This document shows positions 12,801-24,800 of a DNA stretch of 64,000 nucleotides, piece by piece. The translations under genes and the position numbers were made by a program. Within the stretch, counting starts at the first letter, position 1, and each line of letters opens with the position of its first letter. The notes under the pieces were generated by a model. The model did not search any database. It had not been told where the DNA came from and worked only from the letters and a program-made list of their open reading frames with translations. Source of the stretch: Pieris napi (lineage: Eukaryota; Arthropoda; Insecta; Lepidoptera; Pieridae); the NCBI RefSeq assembly GCF_905475465.1, contig NC_062237.1:9906501-9970500 (forward strand). The letters are read 5' to 3'.

Positions 12801-15800
12801 AAAACTAACTTTCTATAGTCACTAATCAATATTTTTTCGGTTTTAAAAATAGTTAAATCCTAATAAATCATTATTTACTGGAGTTTATAGCATCTGTCAA
12901 AGATGTTAAATATTAGTAACATTAAATATCTTAAACATTTTTGGTTTAGGCGTGGGTTTGGTTGAAGCGTTCAAATGTTTACAACATTTACTCGCAAAAA
13001 TACCGAATGGCACCAAAATGAAGCATTTTTTTCATATACATATAAAACATAAATAAATATTCTTAAAAATCCTATTATTTATCCTATATTTTACAGAACT
13101 CTTCAAACCTGTAATTCAGCAAGTGCGTTATTAGCAGCCAACCGCAAAGAGCAGTTGTGTTTCTGCAGCGCGGCCGCTTCTCTACTGCGCCTTTCGAGAC
13201 TTTCTTCCAGCGCTAATCTCTGCTCATGGGCTGTTCTTAGACTTTCTAACGCCACTTCCTGTAAAAAAAAAAAATTTAGTATCGACAAAACAAGAATATT
13301 TCAAGAATAAAATACATTTAGGCTAAAGCGGTGATAAACCAGCGAGATTAAAAAAACTATTTATTTTTCCTTAATTTAGTGTAATGAGGTAGCAAGTAAT
13401 AGAGTGTTGTAAGCGAGCGAAAAATTCATGTATACAGGTGAAACAAAACTGTTTCCTATCCTACTAATTCATAAGAGGATTTTTAGCTTCTAAAATCTAA
13501 TGGTACCAATACAAATAAAGCTTTATAATTTTAAAGATATAAGTTCTTATGATAACGAAACGCGTATTAGGAATCATACTTTATAGATTATAAAAAATGG
13601 CTATATGTATTAAAAATTATTAATAAATTCCGGAGGTTAATAACGAAACTACTATAAAATAACTGTTACTTTAACTTTCGAATTCAATCAAAGAATGAGT
13701 TACTTTGTATGGAATGAACTAATGTGCGTACGTACTGTGTTCACTCCATACATACTATTATTATAAAATAGATAAGATAGATAGATTCTAATATGATAAA
13801 AAGAAAATAAAAGTCCTTACACATTTTTCAACATCAAGGTGCCACAGAAACAACCCATACTTCAAATTCATTCCTTTCCCTAAATCCTTAATCGTAATTT
13901 ATACCTGATAGTTCTTCTTATCAGTGAGCAATTGAGCAACATGCTGTGTATCGGGGTGTTTGCCTGCCGCGAGCATCGACTCAAGCGTATGCACTCGCAT
14001 GAGCAGGCGCTGCTCACCCACGAAGAGCTCCCAAGCGGCCTGCGCTTCGGCCCGTGTACGTTCCACGCACTCGCGTAACGTACGCAGACGACTCTCGAGT
14101 GATGCTTCGCGTTGTATTGCTTCCTGTAATTAAAAGTCATTCATTCATACATGGTCCTAATAAATGAATTAGTTATAAATTTATAACTATTAAATGAATG
14201 TATATTGACATTTGATAGATAAAATTTTTAAGGATTTAATATTATTATCGTACTTTTTATCGACTTCCAGCATCTAGATTACGTGTTTGGGTGTATTTCT
14301 TAAACTCTATATCTTTGTCTTTTTCTTTAAAATAAAAATATTTTATACAATATAAATGTATAATGTACAGGCTTGCTGCCCCGACACGGATAAAAAACCG
14401 TAGAAAACCTAACATACTTTAACTTTGATCAGTTTGTTAGCCATGCTGGCTGACAAAGCCAAAGACAAGTAAGTAGTCGCAATTTTGCTCTAAGGACTCC
14501 AATGTCAAATCCAATACGTTTTTGGCATATGGAAGTCATAATTAGTTAGCTTATGACTTAAACTGTGGCTTCACGAACTGGTATATCTAAACTATCACCT
14601 AAGTAGGGACTTCCCTATAAAGGGAAATTACGATGACAAAGATGCAAAAGTGTGCCTGGCCTATTCCCTCTTAAGTAAGATTAACTTAGTATTGTCTTTT
14701 ACTAACATAACTTTTACACATTTAAAGAAAACACTTTTTTACCGGACTACGCCGCTGTTAAATTATGTAAAATAATTATAAGCTTATAATAATACATAAC
14801 TTCAATTCGGTAAAAAAGTGTTTTCTATAAAAAAGGTAAGATTAACTTACTTGAACATAATTATTGAGTTGATATAATTCATTGAGGTGGAGCTTCGCCT
14901 CTGTGCCATCTGGGTGATAAAGCATCAGCATCGCTACCACCGGAGGAAATGTGTTCTGAAAAAGATTATTATACATTGTGTAGATAATGCAATTGACTTC
15001 CTCATTAGGGCCAAGGGCTGATTTGCCTTGACCTTGGTTCGCGTAAACAAAAATGTTATGTAACTAACATGTACTCCAATAATATATATAATAATAAATA
15101 TAACTTTGACATGGGCCTAAATGATTTTTAGGGTCTGTTTCACAATGTACGGATAAGATCTACATAAGTTCCAAATTAGCTATTTATTACTTATTGGCAG
15201 GATAAACACTATTGTTGCGTTTCACGACTCTCAGATAGCGCTATTCGTCACATAAAGTCCATCAAAAGTTATGAGTCCGATGAATGTCAAATAGCACAAT
15301 TTATCTTCCAAATAATTTATGTGTTGCATAGCTATTTGGTACTTTATCCATAAATTGTGAAACAGACCCTTAATGTCATAAAAAGTTAAATTTTTGAACC
15401 TAAAACCAAAAATATAAAAATATTTTTTTGTACCAGGTTTCCCATAAATGAAAAAGACACACTAAGAAAAAATGAAATATGAAATCACAAGTTTTAATTT
15501 CCACGGTTCTGATTTGTGAGGTTTCCAACTGAAATACCTCAACGTGTAATTTCTGTGATATAAGATGCTATATATGCACTATCAAATAAAACACTCCGTC
15601 GCGATCGTTTCTTCTTTCGCTTTCTTTCCCTTTAGGCATGACATATTAGATATCCCTAACATACCAGGCAGCTAAAACTACAATCCAAAACTTCTGAACG
15701 TTTTATTTAATCTCACAAAATTTAGAAATAAGAAATCAAATACTCGATAAAATATTAAAACAGTAATTATATATAATGATTGTAAGCTTGTGTTGCCCTT

Positions 15801-18800
15801 TATTTTTAAATTAAGGGATCTATTGAAAATAGAAACAAACAGACCTCGTTTTATAATAATAGTATGGTCTAATTGTCCGTTTGTGTAAGTTTTCAAAGGG
15901 CTAAGACACCAAGTTAGTAAAGCTATGTGGAACAACAAAGACCTCCATGCTTGGTTTTTATAAGGAAATGTTATTAAAATTTAAATGTGTATTTTTTATT
16001 CAAATTTATAGTTTACTATTGCAATATAGTATATATATTGTGATAATAGTTTAAAATGTTTTAAATACAATTTAAACTATTATCACAATATATATTAATG
16101 ATAGCGGCAAACATTTAAAGTTAGGAATGTATACTATAGCCGCAGTAGCGTTTTAGGAGGTAAATAATTTACCAACGAACATCCAAATAAAAAATCAGTG
16201 GCGCTACAACTTCTTTATGTCTTGGCCTCAGATTTCTGAATCTGTTTCGTTATCATTTTTAAATCTAATAGGCAAGTAGGTGATCAGCCTCCAGTGCCTG
16301 ACACATGCCATCGACTTTTTGGGTCAAAGACATGTCGGTTTCCTCACAATGTTTTCCTTCACCGTTCGAGCAAATGTTAAATGCACACATAGAAAGAAAG
16401 TCCATTGGTGCACAGCCGGGGATCGAACCTATGACCTCAGCCTTGAGAGTCGCACGCTGAAGCCACTAGGCCAACACTGCTCAACGAACATCCAAATACA
16501 AATAATAAAAAAAGAAATTCTTGATTTTATGATTTTTTTACATAACCTTGCAATATTAGTAAATTAAATTCAGTAACATTAAGTCAAACAATACAAAAAA
16601 ATCTTAAAAACTTAGCTCTTGAGCTTATAAACTTACCTTCTCCGAGTTAGCAGTATTTTCAACCACCGGTATACCGAATTGAACCACATCTCCTGAAAAT
16701 ACCTCATGCGGGTCTTTAACCACTGAGCATCTGTTGTTGTTGATGTACGTTCCATTACTGCTCTGATTGTCCTGAAAAATCATATTTTTATAAGAAATAT
16801 AATAAGAAATCTTGCGTTCTCTTAACCGATATGAGGTTTCTATAATTATATCATAATGAAGGATTATCAGATTACATAAGGATGATCAAGATAACTAACG
16901 CAGAAATTGTATGAAAAATCACTTGTTAATTCTGTCATAAATATATTTACAGAAACATCTGGGCCCTGGAATAGATCCTTGTTGAATCCAACTCATACAA
17001 ATAGATGTGTTTTCACTAGGTTCAATAAGATGTAATGAATCATTGTCCTTACACTTTATAGGTCGCTGATTCAGAGTTATGTCACTATACCGTTCCAGTG
17101 TTTATTGATCTTTCAAGGTTATGTTCATTTAAAGAGTCGACGTAAAATTGATTGCAAATTTTAGTTTTTTTCACACTACCTGTTATTAAGCTATATTTGT
17201 AATAAAATTGTAATTGAAGACCTGAAAAAACCCTACTGAAGCGTTTTAAATGATTATTGTTGATCTTCGATTTCGAGTCTGATACCGTTCCAGTGTTTAT
17301 TGATCTTTCAAGGTTATGTTTATTTAAAGAGTCGACGTAAAATTGAAAATTTTAGTTTTTTTCACACTACCTGTTATTAAGCTATATTTGTAATAAAATT
17401 GTAATTGAAGACCTGAAAAAAGCCTATTGAAGCGTTTTAAATGACACATATTGATCTTCGTTTTAGTCTGCTATTAAATTTGTACGTGAATCGCGAGTAT
17501 TGGATAACAATTAAATCCTATTTTTAGAAATGCTTCTTGGGCTCGATTATAAATGTTACACGTTAATCTTAGCGGATATATCTTAGTGAATGGAAGGCCA
17601 GCGGCGATGTTACGGTAATACGCATTAAATAAATTTCGTTGAAATAAATGAAATTGTTTTTCTATTAACTCATTGTTGCTTAAGTCCGATTGGACGAGCT
17701 CTCGTTGGCTTTGATACAAAAACGCGTTTAGACGTAAGATTCCAAGTCAAGACATACCACTAAGTATAACTTTCGTATGTCAAAATTAAACATAATTTAT
17801 ACATTTAACTAATCAAAGGCCGGTAACGCACCCAATAAAATTCGGTACTGCCTACCTGATCAACAAAAACAATACTTATCCCACTCTTCTGTGCGCATCT
17901 AAGTAATAAAAAGCTTAAGAATATTGCGCCAAGCATAGTATCAAACTATGTCAACTGTGAACTTAAAATTTTCTAGAAAGCAAGGTCTTACAAATTCATA
18001 TAAACAAGAATCTTACAAGTCGTCAAGCATCAGCTGTTTAACCGCAAGGTTCACAATGAGGCCTCTACAAAGCACACAAGCACGCGTATACATTTACGTC
18101 AATTAAAAGGATGTTAAACCTGTTCCGAATTGGCACGTTACGTGGTATATGGTAACAGACAGTTTTTATTAACTCTTGGACCCTTTCCACAAATTAAGGT
18201 GAATAATTATAAACAATTGTTTTGATTCCATTATTTCATCAGCATGGCAAATGCGGATTTACAGCTTTCGACAGCAGATAAACAAAAGCGCAATAGTCAA
18301 TATTAATAACGAGTTAATCTCTTAAACGGATTCTTGCAAACTAATTTCTAACTAAATTAGAAATTAATTATTTTTTTTCATTTCTACCGACTTTCAACGC
18401 CGATAGACGAGGCGCTAGCGAGTAGCGCGGCGTAGTAATATGTTGCTAGTGCTAGATGCTAATTTACCCCAACGTAACATAAATTAATATGAAATTCGCG
18501 AACTAGTCTCCAAGATCTGCTTCTATTGTTATACCTTAAAACGAATAAAATAATATTTCACTGTAACAACAAATTTAGTTCCAGAGTTCCCGTCGGCAAA
18601 TGATTAATATTGCTGCTAAAGTATAAATGATAGTTTATAATATCACGCAAATCTTAGAAAACAATAAATTTTAGTTCAAAAAGACTTATCGACCCTTTGG
18701 TCTCAACTTTCGACTTAGGGTCCTTCAAGAAAAGAGCGTACCAATTCTTAAAAAACCGGCAACGCACTCGTGGGCCCTCTGACATTGAAAGTGTCCATGG

Positions 18801-21800
18801 GCGGCGGTATCACATCAGGTGAGCCTCCTGCCCGTTTGCCCCCTGTTTTATAAAATAACTACTGAACTTTGAACTTTGAAATCCGATACGTTTCAGACCA
18901 CCGCGACTACGCAGATAAAAAATAACGACAACGTAGTCATAACATTATGTTATACTATTCAGGTATAGCTAGTACCTAAATAGGAGTTGAATGTGCTAAT
19001 TTGGACAATTAGGCTACGCTAATGTTCCATTCAAGGATTTGCACGGCGCCATTCGTTCCGCTGCGATTTTATAAAAATACTTCAAGGAAACATTCAACTT
19101 TTCGAACTTATTTAATTTCGTTCATATAACTTAGCACAGCCATAAGCGTGAAATAGCTAATAATGTTCTGTCCTTATATCTCTCGTATCACGTAGAATGA
19201 ATAATCAAGACAAAATATTGTACTATTTGAGACTTATTGTACCTTTATCAATAGAACCATAATTGTATGTTACAAAGGTCGTTTTGGTACGCTGTTGATA
19301 AGGATAGATTTCATAGGAATATTCTATATTTTTTTATATATAATAGGGCAAACGGGCAGGAGGCTCATCTGATGTTTAGTGAACGCCAAGCAACGGAAGT
19401 GCCGTTGCCGGCCTTTTAAGGACCATCTACTTAAGACTTCTTTCGCACTACCGAAAACATAAAATTATGTTTTTGTGTTTTAAATATAAATGGATATGCA
19501 AGCAACGGTTACCCTACATTCTGGCTACGTAAACAAATTCGCCAGCGTCAGCTAGTTCCAAAAGAGGGTTCTAATAGTCAAACAAAGGGTTAATTGAGGG
19601 CATAACATTACAGGCGATTGGATACAAAACGTTTGAGGGTTCGATGTAAACATACTACCACAAACAAATTATTTGTTTGTTAAATATACTGAGTAAGCAG
19701 ACAACGAGTATCCAAACGTAAATCGATTTTCAAGTGTTTTACACAATATATTCTTTGAGAAATGCGACGCTAAGTGTTTTCGTTATGACTATATCTATAC
19801 ACATACAGGCCTTAGACGCAATTCCAACTATGTCAACGTAGAATTAGGCTATCGTTACGTGGTACTATACTATGTGGAAGCTGCCTACTAAAGTATTTTT
19901 GAACCAATTCGACTTAGGGTAAAAAACCTACCACGCTTAAAGGCCGGCAACGTACTCGCGAGCCCTATGGAATTAAGAGTGTCCATGGGCGGTATTACTT
20001 AACATCACATGAGACTTGCCCGTTTGGCCTTGTACTATAAAAACATCCTTTCCCAATCTATCTCAATATATAACTAGTACGGATATTAAGGAATACCTAA
20101 TTTATATAATTTACATTTTACGAATTAATAAACACATTGCCTATTGTAAATCAACTCTCGTAGTAAGGCTAAAACGCATTTGATATGACACTGGTAAATG
20201 CTTTGTGCATTCCTAATGAGGGCACATTCAGTGAACTGATTTATATTAATTTTATTTACTAGTGCTTCTGATAATAATGTATACATTATACTACTAATAT
20301 TAAAAGCGTTATGATTTTACATATTGAATTTAAACAGTAAATTATCGTCTGTCGGCACTGAGGTAATCATATTTTATTTCCATGTGATTTAACTAGACGA
20401 GACACATTTTTTTTAAATAAATAATTGTCTATTCAATGATACATCATTGAACATTACCATTTAACCTAATTTAGGTATTTAACATAAGATAGTGTCCATA
20501 AACACTACTTACAGTTACTATTAAGGGAATGTCGCTTTGTTCTATTTTTTTCTTACCACTGTTTAGGACTTGTGACTATCGTTCACTAACACTAATTAAA
20601 ATGGTTGTGTAATTTTCAATCTTCTCACTAGGCCCGAAGGTACAATATTATACAAATTGGAAATAGGAAAAACTTAGCGGATATACTCAAACTTAAAATA
20701 ACTTTATTCATATTTTATGTGCCACTTATGAACGTCAACAAAAAAAAGTTATGTTAAATTGATTCTAAATTTACATTTACTACCAGTTCGCAGGTCAAGG
20801 ACGTAGAGGGGGCAAGAAGAACTGGCAAAAAACTCTCTGCCATCGTCAAGTTTTGAGTCATACAAATTGTTCGCAAGGCAGAGCAGCTTTAAATTTTTGA
20901 ACTGGAGCAAATCAATCCCAAGGATTAGGATAATTTAAATAATAATCGTTAAATTATAATTGATTACATAGGTTCAAATTTAAGAATGGTTTCCAGGAAG
21001 CAGAAACCGTGATTAAGAAGACACCTCTTGAGGAGTGGATACAAAGATACAAATAAATAATAGTTCCGTATCGAACTCATTAGTCGCTACTTGTTAGTTG
21101 TTACATAAGCTCTCAAAAGGCTGAATAAAATAGGCTGTGGTCGAAATCTTTTGTGGGCGTCAGTGAGAGTCGGCACATTTCCATTCATAAGTGTCAGCGT
21201 ACCGTCAGCAAAAAAGATTTAAACCAAAACAATCGAATTTCCTTAAAGGAAACATTTTTAAGAGAATCAATTAAAAGGTGTATTCAAAATGACAATTATT
21301 TTGTTTTACTAGAGTACCTAATTTGGTCAAATTAATCCAAATATGAAAAATTTCTTTATAAAAAAACTGTTGCTGTCTGTACCCATTCACACACGGGTGG
21401 GCGTTTTCGTCACATACTTTTGTTCACAATACATGTAAACACCGTGTAAAGATCGAGGAACTCTAGTAATATGACCACAAAAGATGCGCTATTCTATAGG
21501 AATCCGTGCCTTGAATAGATAACGTATACCATTCTTGTTGATATTTAACTTTATCGTACGCTTTTGAAAACATACGGAGTGGTATTCAAATAGTCAGCAT
21601 ATTCAAATAGTATTCAAATAATAGCATTACCAGACCAAACATATTATAATAGATAATTTTTTAAACTGAATTATTTTTTAATTTGTGAAGGAAACACTAA
21701 TTTACTCTCCTAATTAATTGTTTTTGATAATCATGCAACTAAGTTTTGGATTTGCTTTGACAGGAAAACTGGGATTAAATATTTTCGTATTATGTTTTGA

Positions 21801-24800
21801 ATAGCAGAGGAATAAGAAACAAATACAACCTCCTTGATAAACACTTTAGTCCACGAAAGCTTTTTATACAAATAAAATCTCATTAGTACATACACCTAGA
21901 AATAAGCTTTCTACAATTGAAAATGTCGGTTCAGTAGATTACTTCCTACATACACACTAAGAAACGTTTTTCTCTTTATAAGTTGGTATATAGATATTAT
22001 AGCGTAACAATAATAGTAGGTACGAACCACTGTTCTACTCCCGTTAATTCATCTTGCGATATCAAATACGGCATACGTTAATCAAATTCGGTACCATAAA
22101 CACAATGACATGAATATATTAGAAGATTATATATTTTGTATACTAGCTGACCCGGCATACGATATATGCATTGATTGCATACACATGCAGACATGCATGT
22201 GTATTAACTTTGCACTTTTGATTAGGTATAGTCGAGACTACAAAAAAACCTCGATAAATATTGTACTATATAAAATTCTCGTGTCGCGGTGTTTGTAGAA
22301 ATTTTTTGTGCATATTGGGTGTGTCTGACAATCGGACAACATCTATTTTTCATCCCTCTAAATGTTAAGGGTAGTCCGTCCAACCCTAAATTATTATTTT
22401 TAATTTTTAGATAAATTTTATTTTTTTATGATACAGCATTAAAAAATACATGTACAACCCCAAATTTTCACCCCTCTACGATCAACCCCTATTTTGTTAT
22501 TATAAATGATAAACATGGCAAAACGACGTTTTCCGGATCAGCTAGTTGTACTATAAGAAACAATCAAAGCTCAATAATAATACCAATTCCGAATAGGTAA
22601 ATCGAAATATAGAATCCATTATAGATTTAAAGTATTTATTTTTGGACATCGATATGTGACCACCTCCCACACAAACAAATTAATTTATGGATAAACGAGG
22701 CTGTTTTACATATACTTATTTAGATTATGTTTTTAACTAGAAGCATCCAACCTATCATTAACAATATTCACTAACAAAATTTTATATTGCAAATGGCGGC
22801 CTTAAAATATATGCACTTTAAATATGCGTTCCAAATGATATATTAACGTGTTTTGTTTCGAAGTCACGACGCAATATTAGACTAAGCTGCCGTGTCATGT
22901 AGCACGGTGCACCCCTACTTGCTCAGTAGCTCAACCCTTTATTAGACTTCCAGGCATTCAGATACAAAAACTTCTCAAATTGGTGTAGGATTCATATTGT
23001 AATTTTAATTAGTTTAATTAACTTACCACAAGATAAAAATGCCCTTTATCGTAGTAGAGTGTCGCATGGTGACGAGAGAGTACTCGACAGTCGAATATTG
23101 TATTTGTCTGGCAAGGTGAACCACGATACACATATCTTCCGATCTGAAACATAACATCACCATCTTTATTTATGTCTCTTATGAATATTTTTAATTTCAT
23201 TTGATTGATGGATCGTGTCTTGTTAACTTATTGGACAAGACACGCCGTTGACCAATAACAGTCAAGCGAAATTAGCCAACATTTCATTTACACGCTTGCC
23301 ATTCTGTAAGCAAAAGTAGTAATGACTCCAATAGATCTAAGTTGTGTAACAACATAATAAATCCACCGTAAAAAGCAGACATAACTGCTTCCTCGCTACT
23401 TCCTAGCCATTTCTCAAAAATGGATTACATATACATGATAAATATGTTTGTTTACGTAGCATAAGTGAATTATAAAACATTGCACTACTTAAGTTCCGTC
23501 TGAATTTATCTATAAAGTCATTTCGTATGACAAGCGCGCGCCCAGCCATTCTTGAGTCAATCAGTATGACCCAACGCACTCGAGACGCTACAATTGTACA
23601 TTGGCAATTAAATTTAACAAGATTAAATGGTGCTATTCCTAGCTACACATCTGCTGCGCTTGCAACGGAAGTTAATCTTATCATATTTTACATACAGGAA
23701 GTAGAGAATATGATAGGCTAGACCCAAAATGTATTGTTTATACTACCAAGGGACTAACAATTCTCTCGGTATTTCAGTGAAAGCTACACAAAAATAGCTT
23801 TGCTTATTAGGCATACCTAATGTGATTATTAGAAATCGTTGTTTATATGGTGTAAAAATTAATTACAGTTGTATTTTATTTTCAGACTAAACCAAGATTT
23901 GATGATTGATTGTGTATAGGGATATTGATAATGTATATTCTTGCAACAATCTCGGCAACACAAGAACCTAGGAATACCAAAATTTTATTGAGGACTGGGA
24001 AGACAAGCTTTGAACTACCTTGCATATATGAGCTTCAAGTAATAGTATGCTTCTCTATACAGAACATTATCATAAATACTAAAAACAGAGTCTTCTATCA
24101 ATTAAAATTTACTGTTTTGTTTTAGATGTCGTTTTATAAAATATATACAAGCAGTGTAGATTTATGATGTCCAAACAAGATGATAGATTCACTAAACTAT
24201 CACACAATTCTACAGTAATGTTACAAACAGATAAGACATGCTTTGTCTAATGGCGACATAAGATGTTGCCCAGATCAAATTGAGATAAAATCTATCTGCC
24301 AAATACCATTATGTATATACGTGTCCACTTACAAAGAAGGTCTTATCAGATTAGTAAGACAAGTTTAATCTTTATTAACTATTTGACTTTAAACTATATT
24401 GTTTACAGTGATAGTTACTTAAATATAATAATTTTCTTAATTAACAGACAAGCAATTGATAACAACAACATTGGCATGCCTTCTGTAATTTTCACCTCCT
24501 CTTCAATATGTAAAATTTCATTATGATATTTAATAAAAATATTTTAATGAAATTATTATATCAATATATTTTGCACTTTTTAATTGTAAATCAAGCTTCA
24601 AAAGTTGTTTTATTTTGTTAAAATCTATTAAAACAAAATGATATAAATCTTTTACATGATCTTTATATCAATATATTTTACACTTTATGGTTGTAAATCA
24701 AACTTAATTTTGTTAAAATCGATTAAAGGCAAAATGAATTATCTATTACATGATCTTTTGGCGAGTGCAAAAAAAGTAAAGCTAAGCCAAAAGTATCTAG

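Noticed and set aside
16429..16480. Possible tRNA gene on the minus strand
   Set aside because: It is the head of SINE-A copy 2, bounded by a 17-bp target duplication.
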